A stretch of DNA of 64,000 nucleotides from Mesorhizobium sp. NZP2298 (GCF_013170825.1 NZ_CP033365.1:558001-622000); one strand, 5' to 3'. Positions 27,932 to 37,821 are shown, counted from the first letter of the stretch. The notes: generated by a model not told the origin, from the sequence alone. Numbers and translations are program-made.

Positions 27932-29449
27932 ATGCCCGCACTGAGCGACCTCATCCTTGCCGGCAAGGGTGTCGACAACCATTTCCCCTGGTCGCGCGCG
28001 GTGGTGACTTCGAAAGAATGGAGCTTTGCCGTCGGGCAACTGGCCGAGGGCCACTGGAGCCTGCTCGGTTTTTGGGGCGAGCCAGGCACCGTCCACATGG
28101 CACTGTTCGACGAGACCGCCGGGGACATCGGCGTTGTCAGCCTGCTGTGTCCGGATGGCCGCTACCCGTCGGTCGGCCTGCTGCACCCGCCCGCATTGCG
28201 CCTTGAACGTGCGGCGGCGGACCTATTCGGGCTCTTGCCACAGGGCGCGCCCGATACACGACGGTGGCTTGACCATGGCCACTGGGGCATCAGCTTTCCG
28301 TTGAGTGCCCGCGTCCGGACTTCTGTTGCGGCGGCGCCCCCCTACCAATTCCTGCCTGCCGAGGGGGAAAGCCTGCATCAGATCCCGGTCGGGCCCGTGC
28401 ATGCCGGCATCATCGAGCCAGGGCATTTTCGATTTACAGCGAGCGGCGAAACGGTCGTCCGGCTGGAGGAACGCCTGGGGTACACGCACAAGGGCATAGA
28501 GGGCTTGATGGCGGGGTCCGACATCGACCATGCCGCCAAGCTGGCGGGCAGAACCTCTGGCGACAGTACCGTGGCATACGCCCTTGCTTTTTCCCGCGCG
28601 GTCGAAGCGGCCCTGGGTATCGAGGTTCCTCCGCGCGCGGTCTGGCTGCGAGCGCTCATGGCCGAGCTGGAGCGTGTGGCCAACCATCTGGGCGACATCG
28701 GCGCCATCTGCAACGACGCCGCCTTCGCACTCATGCATGCCCACTGCGGCGTGCTGCGCGAGCGCGTATTGCGGGCAAGCGATGCCGCCTTCGGCCATCG
28801 TTTGATGCGCGACCGCGTCGTGCCCGGAGGAGCGTCGACCTACCTGAACGACGAGGGGACGACAGCGATCTGGTCCCTGATCGCGGAGATCAGGCAGCGG
28901 TTTCCGGCGCTTGTGGAACTCTACGACAACACCGCGTCGCTGCAGGATCGGACGGTCGCAACTGGGCGGCTGAAGGTGGAGCTCGCTCGACAATACCGCG
29001 CCGGAGGGTATGTCGGCCGGGCCTCCGGCCAAGAATTCGATGCGCGACGCAGTCTGGCCTATCCTCCCTATGACGCGCTCAACTTCAATGTGCCTCTCCT
29101 CCAGGAAGGCGACGTGAACGCCCGTGTCTGGATTCGCATTCACGAGGTCGAACAGAGCTTGTCCCTGGTCGAGCAAATCCTGCGCCAGCTGCCGGGCGGA
29201 CCGATCCGTGTCGACTTTGCACGGACAGGCGGCCCGCATGAAGGCATGGCGCTCGTCGAGGGTTTCCGGGGCGACATTCTGGCCTGGCTGCGCATTGGTG
29301 AAAGCGGCCTGGTCGAGCGCTGTCACCTGCGCGATCCGTCATGGTTTCAATGGCCGCTGCTGGAAGCGGCCATCGAAGGCAACATCGTCGCCGACTTCCC
29401 GCTATGCAACAAATCGTTCAACTGCTCGTATTCGGGACACGACCTCTAA
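27932..29449 (+). CDS. hyfG: HyfG-like large subunit (NuoC-NuoD fusion) without Ni-binding CxxC
   Basis: A 505-residue soluble subunit combining an N-terminal NuoC-like part (about 1-130) and a C-terminal NuoD/[NiFe]-hydrogenase large-subunit part. In true group 4 hydrogenases the first nickel motif is RVCGICxxxH. Here residues 207-212 read RTSGDS, with no Cys. At the C-terminus the usual DPCxxC is replaced by PLCNKSFNCSYSG (C492 and C498, wrong spacing). So the NiFe centre cannot form in the known way. Start ATG 27932 has GGGAG upstream. This places the complex with Ehr-type relatives of complex I. Confidence 0.86.
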   Translation: MPALSDLILAGKGVDNHFPWSRAVVTSKEWSFAVGQLAEGHWSLLGFWGEPGTVHMALFDETAGDIGVVSLLCPDGRYPSVGLLHPPALRLERAAADLFGLLPQGAPDTRRWLDHGHWGISFPLSARVRTSVAAAPPYQFLPAEGESLHQIPVGPVHAGIIEPGHFRFTASGETVVRLEERLGYTHKGIEGLMAGSDIDHAAKLAGRTSGDSTVAYALAFSRAVEAALGIEVPPRAVWLRALMAELERVANHLGDIGAICNDAAFALMHAHCGVLRERVLRASDAAFGHRLMRDRVVPGGASTYLNDEGTTAIWSLIAEIRQRFPALVELYDNTASLQDRTVATGRLKVELARQYRAGGYVGRASGQEFDARRSLAYPPYDALNFNVPLLQEGDVNARVWIRIHEVEQSLSLVEQILRQLPGGPIRVDFARTGGPHEGMALVEGFRGDILAWLRIGESGLVERCHLRDPSWFQWPLLEAAIEGNIVADFPLCNKSFNCSYSGHDL

Positions 29450-29468
29450 GGGTCCAAGGCAAGCCATC

Positions 29469-30008
29469 ATGCGCAAGCTCCTCTTCGAAAGCCTGATACG
29501 CCCGCCGCTGACCGAGCGTCCGCCGCGAGTGAGCGACGCGGCGGTTGACGAACTCGCACGCGCCCTCAACGGGGTTGCTCATCGAAGATTGGGGCGAAGC
29601 CTGTCGATCCGGGCAGTCGATGCCGGTTCCTGCAACGGCTGCGAACTCGAGATGCACGCGCTCAACAACGCTTTCTACGATATCGAGCGTTTTGGAATCC
29701 GGTTCGTCGCATCGCCGCGCCATGCCGATGTCCTGCTTGTCACCGGGCCGGTGACCAAGAACATGCGCGAGGCATTGCAGCGGACCTATGACGCAACTCC
29801 CAACCCCAAATGGGTGGTCGCGCTCGGCGATTGTGCCCAGAACGGCGGCTGTTTCGCCGGCAGCTACGCCGTGGTGGGCGGAGTGTCGGAGGCGTTGCCT
29901 GTCGATCTGCACATTCCAGGCTGCCCGCCACCGCCCATCGAAATTCTGAAGGGCCTGCTCGCCTTGCTTGAGGGCGTGAATTCAAAGGCCGCCGTTGCCC
30001 GAAGTTGA
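29469..30008 (+). CDS. hyfI: HyfI-like [4Fe-4S] small subunit (NuoB family)
   Basis: A 179-residue NuoB-like protein. All four expected cluster ligands are present: C55 and C58 (SCNGCE), C122 (GDCAQ) and C152 (PGCPP). The N2-type cluster next to HyfG should therefore be intact even though the Ni site is lost. No ferredoxin-like subunit (HyfA/HyfH) is encoded, so the electron donor is unknown. It ends the operon, and the integrase debris begins directly after its stop. Confidence 0.87.
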   Translation: MRKLLFESLIRPPLTERPPRVSDAAVDELARALNGVAHRRLGRSLSIRAVDAGSCNGCELEMHALNNAFYDIERFGIRFVASPRHADVLLVTGPVTKNMREALQRTYDATPNPKWVVALGDCAQNGGCFAGSYAVVGGVSEALPVDLHIPGCPPPPIEILKGLLALLEGVNSKAAVARS

Positions 30009-30061
30009 CTATCGATGTGGAGGGCTCTTCCGCCACCAGGCAGCAAAAGCTCCAGACCTGA

Positions 30062-30649
30062 AATGGCATCCCGACCGAGATCACGTCGGCAGATGTTGCC
30101 AAGTTTCTGCGCGACGTTGCCAACGGCAAGACCCGAGCCGACGTCAAAACGAAAAAGCGAGGGCGAGCGATCGTGCGCGGAGGTATTGGCACAGGCTCGC
30201 GCGGTGTAGGTCTTCTCGGCGGAATCTTCACGTACGCCATACGGGACGGGATCATCGAAAAGAATCCGGTTCATGGCTTTCGCAAACCAAAGGATCGCGT
30301 TCGAGACCGTCGTCTGACCGAGCGTGAGTATCGGGTGTTGGGCAAGATTCTCGCAGACGCCGCTGACGAGCCGCAGTGGGAAAAGCTCGTCAAAGACACA
30401 CCACTTGAGAGCGTTACACCGCACGTGCTTCGTCACAGCTTCGCGAGCGTTGCAAACGATCTCGGGTTTACCGAGTCGACGATAGCTGCCTTGGTGGGAC
30501 ATTCTCGTGGAACGATCACGAGTCGCTACATTCACACAGTAGACACCGCGCTCGTAATGGCAGGCGATACAGTCGCTAGCTACATTCAGGCCTTGCTTGA
30601 TGGAGTGAAGTTCGAGCGCGCAAATTATGCGCTGGATCACAGCGCGTAA
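30062..30649 (+). pseudogene. Tyrosine recombinase (phage integrase) remnant
   Basis: The frame encodes a recognisable integrase: an N-terminal SAM-like segment (TSADVAKFLRDVANGKTRAD), the core-binding part with FTYAIRDGIIEKNPVHG, and the catalytic C-terminus (TPHVLRHSFASVANDLG, VGHSRGTITSRYIH) with the HxxR, H and final Tyr. The first catalytic Arg and Lys region is missing: ILADAADEPQWEK jumps straight to KDTPLESVTPHV, so roughly 80-100 residues are deleted. A TGA at 30059 interrupts the same frame upstream. Therefore it is inactive. It marks the left edge of the island. Confidence 0.82.
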
Positions 30650-30930
30650 GGATGCAATGCGGAAATTCTTGACGGCGGCTGTGGAGTCTACCGAGCGGAT
30701 GGTCCCATGACGTGTCCGTCGAAAGTCGTCCGGCTACTCAGCTAAAGTCAATCCGGATTGGGACGGCATCTGCTATCAGGCACTCGGATTTCCTGGTAAC
30801 GGGAACTGATAATTCATGCTATCGGCATCGCGATCGGTAAAGGCTTCGCAGAGGCCTAATAGAGGTGCAAGCAAATCCTCTCTGTCTGACTGGTTGGGCC
30901 AGCGCCGTACGGAGTCGCGGACGACGAAGA

Positions 30931-31761
30931 TCACGCAGCGCTCGCGTATTCGGGATGGGTCTTGGCGCCGGTGATATAGGCGACAACGTCCTGGCCGTCA
31001 GTTTCCTCCTTTTTCAAGTTGGCGCATATGCGGCCGCGCCGCCAGACGACGATGCGATCGCATAGGTCCATCACTTGGCGCATATTGTGGCTGATCAGGA
31101 TCAGGGGCTCACCCGCCTCCTTGAGCGCGCGGACAATATTCTCGACCTGCATGGTCTCCTGTACGCCGAGGGCGGCTGTGGGTTCGTCCATGATTGTAAG
31201 CTTGGAATGGAAGGTGGCGGTCCGCGCGATCGCCACACACTGACGCTGGCCGCCGGACATATTCTGGATCGTGTTCGCGATGTTCGGAATCTTCACGCCA
31301 GTCTTTTTCAAGGCAGCAACGGTCGCCTCCCGCATCGCCTTGTAGTCGAGGATCGAGAACAGTCCGAGATTGAAGCGGATCATTTCACGGCCGAGAAAAA
31401 TGTTGTCGGGAACATCCAAATGGTCAGCAAGGGCGAGACTTTGAAAGACCGTTTCGATGCCTGCCTCGCGCGCCTCAAGCGGACCTTGGAAATCCACCTC
31501 CTTACCGCAGAACCAGACCTTGCCGGAGGTTCGCTGCTCGACCGCTGTGATCTGACGAACAAAGGTGGATTTCCCGGCGCCATTATCGCCCATGATCGCG
31601 ACGTGCTCGCCCTTGCGGATCTCAAAGTTGCAATCGATCAGCGCGTGAACACCGCCATAGTGCTTGGTCAGCCCCTCGGTCCTAAGGATTACCTCGCTGA
31701 ACGGCGCCTTTGAATGTGGAGCGTCCTTGCCGGAAAGTGTTGCCTGAATGTCGCTCATCAA
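30931..31761 (-). CDS. Inositol/fructose-type ABC transporter ATP-binding protein (single domain)
   Basis: A 276-residue ATPase with one ABC domain: Walker A GDNGAGKST, Q-loop VFQSLAL, signature MSGGQRQ, Walker B IMDEPTA and the H-loop His in LISHNMRQ. Single-domain ATPases of this kind (FrcA-like) act as homodimers, unlike the fused RbsA type elsewhere in the window. It follows the permease gene by 6 bp and completes the SBP-permease-ATPase operon starting at 33876. The partner binding protein points to inositol or rhizopine as ligand. Confidence 0.85.
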   Translation of the reverse strand: MMSDIQATLSGKDAPHSKAPFSEVILRTEGLTKHYGGVHALIDCNFEIRKGEHVAIMGDNGAGKSTFVRQITAVEQRTSGKVWFCGKEVDFQGPLEAREAGIETVFQSLALADHLDVPDNIFLGREMIRFNLGLFSILDYKAMREATVAALKKTGVKIPNIANTIQNMSGGQRQCVAIARTATFHSKLTIMDEPTAALGVQETMQVENIVRALKEAGEPLILISHNMRQVMDLCDRIVVWRRGRICANLKKEETDGQDVVAYITGAKTHPEYASAA

Positions 31762-31767
31762 ATCCTC

Positions 31768-32841
31768 CTACAGACGGGCAGAGGCGCGGCGCTGGCGCCA
31801 CTGATCGAGAACGACGGCCCCGACGATGATCCCGCCCTTGACCATCTCCTGGTAGTAAGCGTCGAGCTTCAAGAATGTGAAGCCTGAGATGATCACGCCA
31901 AAGATCAACGAGCCAAGCACGGTTCCGAGGATCGATCCGCGACCGCCCGACAAGCTGACGCCGCCGATAACGGCCATTGCTATGGCGTCGAGTTCATACC
32001 CGAGGCCCATACTGGCTTGGGCAGTCAGATTTTTGGATGAGACCACGATCGCCGCAACTGAGGCGAGGATGGCGGCGAGCGTGTAGACAACCACTTTGTG
32101 GCGGTCGACTTTGACCCCTGACATTCGAGCCGCCGCCTCGTTGGAGCCGATGGCATATATGTGTTTGCCGTAGAGGGTGTATCGCAGTACGAGGTGGAAC
32201 AGAATTGCCAAAGCGACGTAAACGAAAACCGGCATCATACCCTTGCCGATTGCTGCGTAGCTCTCGGTCGGGAAACTGATCGGCTCGCCCCTGGACCACC
32301 ACTTCGCGACGCCGCGAGCCGTCACCATCATGCCAAGGGTGGCGATGAATGGTGGGATCTTGGTGTAGGCGACCAGCGCGCCGTTGATCAGTCCGGCGAT
32401 CAAGCCACACGATAGACCCACGACAATGGGCACGATTACCGGAAGTTCCTGCCAGCCGACCGGCAGATACAACTTCGGATTCAGCTGGCCGTTGACCGTC
32501 AAGACTTGCGCAAAGCTTACGGCGATCATTGAGGTTGCCCCAACGACCGAGCCCGAGCTGAGGTCGATGCCGCCGACGAGGATGACCTGGGTCACGCCGA
32601 TGGCGATGATGCCGACGATCGAGACTTGCAGGATGATGACACTCAGGCGGGCGGTGTTAAAAATTGAGGCGGCGTTCGGCCGAGTATTGAACAAGAATGA
32701 GTCGTGATAGATGAGCCAGCCTAGCGCCTCGAACACAAATACTATCAGGACAAGGGCAATGAAGATGTTGAATTCTGGCGGGCGTTGCCGCTTTGACGCA
32801 TCGGAGTTGAGCCTGCCGACCCCTTGGATGTTTTTCGCCAT
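31768..32841 (-). CDS. Inositol/rhizopine-type ABC transporter permease
   Basis: A 357-residue RbsC-type permease with about ten membrane segments and the signatures GGIDLSSGS and GKHIYAIGSN. ATG at 32841 has AGGGAA upstream; the longer frame to 32901 has no ribosome site and would cover the intercistronic hairpins. It lies between the binding-protein and ATPase genes. The inner-membrane channel for the ligand of the protein at 32932. Confidence 0.86.
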   Translation of the reverse strand: MAKNIQGVGRLNSDASKRQRPPEFNIFIALVLIVFVFEALGWLIYHDSFLFNTRPNAASIFNTARLSVIILQVSIVGIIAIGVTQVILVGGIDLSSGSVVGATSMIAVSFAQVLTVNGQLNPKLYLPVGWQELPVIVPIVVGLSCGLIAGLINGALVAYTKIPPFIATLGMMVTARGVAKWWSRGEPISFPTESYAAIGKGMMPVFVYVALAILFHLVLRYTLYGKHIYAIGSNEAAARMSGVKVDRHKVVVYTLAAILASVAAIVVSSKNLTAQASMGLGYELDAIAMAVIGGVSLSGGRGSILGTVLGSLIFGVIISGFTFLKLDAYYQEMVKGGIIVGAVVLDQWRQRRASARL

Positions 32842-32869
32842 AGTGATTCCCTGTGCCGCGTCCAATTGG

Positions 32870-32920
32870 TCCCGCACCTCACACTGCGGGATCCGGGCCA
32901 CTGTTTTCGCGGAGGCCCGG
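32870..32920 (-). other. Two tandem stem-loops after the binding-protein gene
   Basis: TCCCGCA (32870-32876) pairs with TGCGGGA (32885-32891), and CCGGGCC (32893-32899) pairs with GGCCCGG (32914-32920). Both lie between the binding-protein stop (32932) and the permease start (32841). They are placed to protect the binding-protein part of the mRNA or to reduce downstream expression. No T-tract is present. Confidence 0.5.
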
Positions 32921-32931
32921 GTTGCGACGGC

Positions 32932-33876
32932 TCAGTTCTTCTTCAGGTAGTCGCCGATGTTGTCGGGTGTCACCAGTTGGAACGGGACGAAGACCCTTCG
33001 GTCGACTTTCTTCCCGTGAGCCAGGGCCAGTGCCGCGTCTACAGCGCCCTTTCCCTGTCCGGCGGCGTCCTGGAAGACGGTCACGTCCAGATCGCCTGCC
33101 TGCATCGCCTGCATACCATCCTGGCTGGCGTCGATGCCGGCGATGAGATAGGGCTTTACATCGGCTCCAGACGCCCGGATCCCCTGGATCGCGCCGATGG
33201 CGCTTTCATCATTATTCGCAATCACGCCGTCGAACGGGGTGCCGGTCGAGAGCCAGTTGGTCATCAGGTTCTGCGCCTGCTCCCGCTGCCAGTTCGAGGT
33301 CTGCCTGTCGATGATGTTGATCTTGACGCCGCAGTCGGGGCCGCCGATCACGTCGAGAATATCCTGGGTTCGCTGGACAGCGGCCTGGTTCGAGAGCTCG
33401 CCCATGATGACGTAAACGCTTGCCTCGGTCTTGCCGGCCTTCTTGAAGAGCCGGCAGACTTCCTTTGTCTCGAGGGTGCCGGAATCGCGTTCGTTGGAGG
33501 CGACCAAGGCCTGGTTGGCGGGAAGGGTATCGATGTTGATCGGCTCGCGGTTGAGATAGACCAGCGGAACGCCGGCCGCAGCAGCAGCATCCGTCATCGC
33601 CTGGGTGGCCGACGTATCCTGCGGCTGGACGATGATTGCGTCGACCTTGTTGGCAGCGAAGTTCTTGATCTGGTCCAGCTGCTTGGCGACATCGCCCTGC
33701 GCGTCTTCAACCTGAATTGTCACGCCGTTAATGGACTTTGCATAGGCCACCATTGCGTTCCTGATGACTGTCCCGAAGTTGTCGTCAAACCGCGCCATCG
33801 ATACGGCGATGGTCTCGGCAGATGCCGCACTTGCCATCGAGATGATGAGTGCGGCCGATGCCAGAAGCTTTCTCAT
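32932..33876 (-). CDS. Periplasmic inositol/rhizopine-type binding protein
   Basis: A 314-residue protein with a signal peptide cleaved after ASA (residue 20). The mature part matches the rhizopine/inositol-binding group: ARFDDNFGTVIRN near the start, the QVEDAQGDVAKQLDQI helix, YLNREP, MGELSNQAAVQRT and FDGVIANNDESAIGA. GGAGGAG lies 6 nt before ATG 33876. A much longer frame runs upstream through the promoter and is not real. It is the best clue that the surrounding catabolic genes handle a cyclitol. The ligand is inferred from family resemblance only. Confidence 0.86.
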   Translation of the reverse strand: MRKLLASAALIISMASAASAETIAVSMARFDDNFGTVIRNAMVAYAKSINGVTIQVEDAQGDVAKQLDQIKNFAANKVDAIIVQPQDTSATQAMTDAAAAAGVPLVYLNREPINIDTLPANQALVASNERDSGTLETKEVCRLFKKAGKTEASVYVIMGELSNQAAVQRTQDILDVIGGPDCGVKINIIDRQTSNWQREQAQNLMTNWLSTGTPFDGVIANNDESAIGAIQGIRASGADVKPYLIAGIDASQDGMQAMQAGDLDVTVFQDAAGQGKGAVDAALALAHGKKVDRRVFVPFQLVTPDNIGDYLKKN

Positions 33877-34458
33877 TTTGTTCTCCTCCAAACGCCCTCC
33901 AGGGGCGCATCCACGTTCAGTCAAGGCACGACTGATGGCGATCCTTCGCGTGCGGGATGCATGTTTGATGCGCCCGCAAGCTGGTTCCCTCCCAAGTCCG
34001 TCTCTATCCGGAATCGCCACACCTGTCAACATACCGCACTTATGTGCGATAATCGCACACCTCCAAGATACCCCGGACACCGGCACTGGCGACGAAAGCA
34101 TTGGGCCTCGAATTGCCGTGATCGACGCCGTCGACTTCCAGCCGCGACAAAATCGGCGCCCCTTGGACCTCTGACCGTGCGACATGCGAAGCCTAGGCGG
34201 CGTGACCGGTCGCCAGCACGGCGCGGGCCACCCGGTGCTGCCGCCGCCAGACAGAGCTATCGCGCGGCGGCAGCAATCAGCCGTGACAATGAAGCCGATG
34301 CCGTCCAGACACTGGTCACAACACGCCTGGCCGCGTTGTAGCCCCACACTGCCCGCCCGACGGAGGATCGCTCCCAACTGTCATTGTATCAATCTGGAAA
34401 CGCGCAGGCCGAACCGCACCAGCGGCACCCAGCGAGGTGCTGCTCATTCAGCTCCGCC
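33877..34458. other. Intergenic region with the transporter promoter; no gene seen
   Basis: This 582-bp gap lies between the transporter operon and the 3' end of the iolG-like gene. It contains the promoter and palindrome annotated at 34001-34059. From about 34060 to 34440 no coding-like frame, repeat or RNA gene is recognised. Confidence 0.55.
34001..34059 (-). promoter_or_regulatory. Promoter of the inositol-type transporter with IclR-type palindrome
   Basis: On the minus strand a consensus -35 (TTGACA, 34024-34029) is followed after exactly 17 bp by TAGAGA (34001-34006) as -10. Upstream of the -35 lies the perfect 17-bp palindrome TGTGCGATAATCGCACA (34043-34059). A near-copy with the same -35 spacing lies at 45360-45395 before iolD and the IclR gene. 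The site upstream of -35 suits an activator, or a repressor acting from upstream. Confidence 0.7.
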
Positions 34459-35454
34459 TCAGATGCGGGAAACCTTCACCGGCAGACCCGTTTCGTACGA
34501 CTCCTGCGCAGCCTCTCCCAACCGCAAGGCCTGAACCCCGTCGTCGGCACCAGGAGCAGGCAGCTCTCCCTTCACAAGGCACTGGATGAAATAGGCGAGT
34601 TCGGCGACATAGGCTTCGCGATAGCGCTCAATGAAGAAGCCCTGGGGCGGCTCACGGCGGATCCCGTCGCCATCTGCCCTGGAAACCGAGGTATCGAATC
34701 GATTTCCCAGTTCCAGTTTGCCAGCGGCGCCGTGCACCTCGACGCGCTGGTCGTATCCGTAGGTTGCTCGCATCGCATTGTTGACGGTCACGGTCACGCC
34801 CGAAACCGACTTCAGGACGACGAGTGCTGTATCAACGAAGCCAAGCGCCGCGATTTCCGGCTCGGCATAGCAGGCACCCGTAGCATAGACCTCCTCAAAC
34901 TCCTCGCCGATGAGCCATCTGGCCACATCGAAATCATGCACCATCATGTCGCGAAACAGCCCGCCCGACCGGGCAACATAGTCGAGCGGCGGAACTCCGG
35001 GATCGCGGCTGGTCAGAAAGACAAGCTCCGGTGCTCCGATCTCACCCTGTTGCAGCTGCCTGTGGAGGGCCGAGAAGCTCGCATCGAACCGCCTGTTAAA
35101 CGCAAGCATGCAGGCAATTGACTTTTTCCGGACACGTTCCGCGCTTTGTCGAGCAGCGACGAGATCACGCTCGAACGGTTTCTCGCAGAGGATTGCCTTG
35201 CCGGCCTCGATTGCCATGTCGACGACAGCCGCGTGCGTTTCCGCCGGTGTCGCAACGACAACGACGTCGACGTCCCTGCGGCTGACGAGTTCCTCTACGG
35301 ACCGCATCACTGCCGCATCGCCCGAGAGCCGCTCCGCAGCCTCCCGCCATTCATCGAAAACCGCACGCACAGTCGCATCGGTGCGCATCCGCACATTGCC
35401 GGTGTGCACTTGGCCCATGCGCCCAGCGCCTACAATCCCGAAGCCTATCGTCAT
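34459..35454 (-). CDS. Gfo/Idh/MocA family dehydrogenase (inositol 2-dehydrogenase-like)
   Basis: A 331-residue NAD-dependent oxidoreductase. The Rossmann motif GAGRMGQVH is at the N-terminus, the EKP motif with catalytic Lys is in LCEKPFE, and the GYDQRVEVHG strand typical of inositol dehydrogenases is in the C-domain. The MVHDFDVARW helix supplies the catalytic Asp/His region. ATG at 35454 has AGAAGGTG upstream. It is the last gene of the iolD operon, about 175 bp after the SDR. The probable reaction is oxidation of an inositol hydroxyl to an inosose. Confidence 0.83.
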   Translation of the reverse strand: MTIGFGIVGAGRMGQVHTGNVRMRTDATVRAVFDEWREAAERLSGDAAVMRSVEELVSRRDVDVVVVATPAETHAAVVDMAIEAGKAILCEKPFERDLVAARQSAERVRKKSIACMLAFNRRFDASFSALHRQLQQGEIGAPELVFLTSRDPGVPPLDYVARSGGLFRDMMVHDFDVARWLIGEEFEEVYATGACYAEPEIAALGFVDTALVVLKSVSGVTVTVNNAMRATYGYDQRVEVHGAAGKLELGNRFDTSVSRADGDGIRREPPQGFFIERYREAYVAELAYFIQCLVKGELPAPGADDGVQALRLGEAAQESYETGLPVKVSRI

Positions 35455-35628
35455 GTTAATGCACCTTCTGGGTCTAATCGCCACCCCGCACTGGACCGAC
35501 GGTCTGGCGGATTCCGCGACTTAAGGTCGAGAACAATACTCCCGTCTTTCAATCATTATTTCGATTACGACAGGAGTCGGACATGAGAGCTTCCGCTCTG
35601 TACTGAGTGCGATGCCTAAATCGCCCGT

Positions 35629-36393
35629 TCAATCGGCAGTCCAACCACCGTCAACCATAAGGGACGACCCTGTCACCAAGGCAGCAGCGTCCGACGCAAG
35701 GTAGGTCACTGCAGCCATAATATCTTCGACCTTGCCGATACGGCCTAGTTTGATTTTTTCCGTGATCCATTTCATCCGCTCCGGGCTCGCGAACGTCTTC
35801 TCGGTCAGACCGGTGCGAATGAAAGTGGGGCAGATTGTGTTGACCCTGATGCCGGAACTTCCCCACTCGATTGCCATGGACCTGGTGAACCCCTCCACCG
35901 CATGTTTCGTCGCACAATAGACGGCACGATCAATTCCACCGACATGCGCCATCTGCGACGAGATTGTGATGATCGAGCCCGGCCTGGCGGCCGCGATCAG
36001 GCCCCTGGCGACAGCCTGTGCCACGAAGAATGCACCCTTGACGTTGACGGCAAATGCGGCGTCGAAATCATCGGCGGTCGTGTCGAGAGCGCGCCCGTGG
36101 CGGGCGATGCCTGCGCTATTGACCAGAACGTCGAAGGGACCGCTCTCTGCGACGGTCACCCTCATCCCCTCGACGTCCTGCACGTCGAGGCCGAGGGCCT
36201 GAGCGACCAGCCCTTCGGCGGCAATAGCCTTCGCCGCCTCGTCCAGCCGCGCCGAAGGACGCGCCGCCAGCGAAACGGCAGCGCCGGCTTCGGCAAGGGC
36301 CATGGCCGCGGCGAGCCCGATCCCGGAGGACGCACCGACCACGAGGGCCTTTCGCCCATCCAGCCGGAACGACGGAGTCCTGGGAAGCGACAT
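35629..36393 (-). CDS. SDR family oxidoreductase
   Basis: A 254-residue classical SDR: VGASSGIG, NSAG (LVNSAGIA), Ser in TISSQM and catalytic YCATK. AGGAGGTCAG precedes ATG 36393. A much longer in-frame extension runs through the upstream gene and is not coding. It is 40 bp downstream of the HisD-like gene. A secondary-alcohol oxidation in the cyclitol pathway is likely; the exact substrate is unknown. Confidence 0.85.
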   Translation of the reverse strand: MSLPRTPSFRLDGRKALVVGASSGIGLAAAMALAEAGAAVSLAARPSARLDEAAKAIAAEGLVAQALGLDVQDVEGMRVTVAESGPFDVLVNSAGIARHGRALDTTADDFDAAFAVNVKGAFFVAQAVARGLIAAARPGSIITISSQMAHVGGIDRAVYCATKHAVEGFTRSMAIEWGSSGIRVNTICPTFIRTGLTEKTFASPERMKWITEKIKLGRIGKVEDIMAAVTYLASDAAALVTGSSLMVDGGWTAD

Positions 36394-36433
36394 GCTCAAA
36401 CTGACCTCCTTGCGACCGTCTGGTCGGTCACCT

Positions 36434-37744
36434 TCATTCGGCCGCAGTCCCATAGGCGATGTTGCGGCCGCCGTAGCGCCGCACGCGAACGTTTGCCTGT
36501 TCCGCGTGGCCGACGAAACCTTCGAGCATGCACAGGCGCGAGCAGTATTCTCCGATCTCCGCGGCCGCCTGGTCCGTGACGATCTTCTGGTAGGAATGCG
36601 TTTTAAGGAACTTGCCCACCCATAGGCCGCCAGTGTAGCGGCCGGCCTTCTTCGTCGGCAGCGTATGATTCGTGCCAATGACCTTGTCGCCGTTTGCAAC
36701 ATTGGTACGTGGCCCGAGGAACAGGGCGCCATAGGAGTGCATTTTCTCCAGAAACCAGTCGTCGCGGTCGGTCATGATCTGGACGTGCTCCGAGGCGATC
36801 TCGTTGGCGACCTCGAGCATTTCCTCATAACTGTCGCAGACGATGACCTCCCCGTAGTCGCGCCACGAAGCGCTCGCGGTTTCCGCCGTCGGCAATATCT
36901 TCAGCAGGCGGGCGACCTTAGCGAGGGTGTCGCGGGCGAGCATCTCCGAGTTCGTGACAAGGATGGCAGGCGAGTTGTAACCGTGCTCCGCCTGCCCCAG
37001 CAGGTCGGTGGCTACGAGTTCGGAATCGACGGTATCGTCGGCAACCACCATCGTTTCCGTCGGGCCGGCGAACAGGTCGATGCCAACCCGTCCGTAAAGC
37101 TGCCGCTTCGCTTCGGCGACGAAGGCGTTTCCCGGGCCCACCAGCATGTCGACGGGCCTGATCGTCTCGGTTCCGAGCGCCATCGCGCCGATCGCCTGCA
37201 TGCCGCCAAGGACATAGATCTCATGCGCACCGCCCTTGTGCATCGCGGCAACGATGGCCGGGTGCGGCTCGCCCTTCTGCGCCGGCGCGGCTGCGACGAT
37301 ACGCGGGACGCCGGCCACCGAGGCGGTCAGCACCGACATGTGTGCGGAAGCCACCATGGGGAACTTGCCTCCTGGCACATAGCAGCCGACCGACTGCACC
37401 GGAATGTTGCGATGGCCGAGGATGACACCGGGGTAGGTCTCGACCTCGACATCCCTCATCGACGCGCGCTGGATCTGGGCGAAAGTGCGGATCTGCGTCT
37501 GTGCGAATTCGATGTCGGCCATGTCACGCGCCGACACTTTCGCGAGTGCGGCCTCGATTTCCGACTGCGACAGGAGAAAGGACGGTGGCGAGAACCTGTC
37601 GAACCTCTCGGACAGCTCGCGCACCGCGGCGTCGCCCCGAGCCTCGATGTCCTTCAGGGTAGCCTCGACGACGGCGCGCACCCTGGCGTCGTCTTCTGCC
37701 CGGTCGGCAGCAGGCTTCCCGGTCTTGAGATGGCGGATGGTCAT
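36434..37744 (-). CDS. Histidinol dehydrogenase-like (HisD family) dehydrogenase
   Basis: A 436-residue HisD-fold protein with the cofactor region YVPGG, the zinc-binding Gln/His in [18 protein letters not shown] and the C-terminal His in [13 protein letters not shown]. It lies in a catabolic operon with no histidine genes, like HisD paralogues that oxidise other alcohols (for example the sulfopropanediol dehydrogenase HpsN). Oxidation of an alcohol or hydroxy acid intermediate is the likely role; the substrate cannot be read. Its length is normal for the family. Confidence 0.83.
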   Translation of the reverse strand: MTIRHLKTGKPAADRAEDDARVRAVVEATLKDIEARGDAAVRELSERFDRFSPPSFLLSQSEIEAALAKVSARDMADIEFAQTQIRTFAQIQRASMRDVEVETYPGVILGHRNIPVQSVGCYVPGGKFPMVASAHMSVLTASVAGVPRIVAAAPAQKGEPHPAIVAAMHKGGAHEIYVLGGMQAIGAMALGTETIRPVDMLVGPGNAFVAEAKRQLYGRVGIDLFAGPTETMVVADDTVDSELVATDLLGQAEHGYNSPAILVTNSEMLARDTLAKVARLLKILPTAETASASWRDYGEVIVCDSYEEMLEVANEIASEHVQIMTDRDDWFLEKMHSYGALFLGPRTNVANGDKVIGTNHTLPTKKAGRYTGGLWVGKFLKTHSYQKIVTDQAAAEIGEYCSRLCMLEGFVGHAEQANVRVRRYGGRNIAYGTAAE

Positions 37745-37821
37745 GGATCGGGTTTCTCCTGTGGTCGTTAAGACTGGCTCACTCGCACCTGAATATGCGT
37801 TGGCCTCACCTTGCTTCTCGA

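Noticed and set aside
22834..30008. Functional hydrogenase-4
   Set aside because: HyfG lacks the nickel-binding Cys motifs and no maturation genes are present.
29864..30640. Minus-strand frame opposite hyfI and the integrase remnant
   Set aside because: The plus strand shows clear NuoB and integrase motifs; the reverse frame has none.
35609..35624. Third IclR-type site before the iolG-like gene
   Set aside because: GCGAT and ATCGC arms are present but with a 6-bp spacer unlike the two good sites, and they lie at the SDR stop; too weak to annotate.
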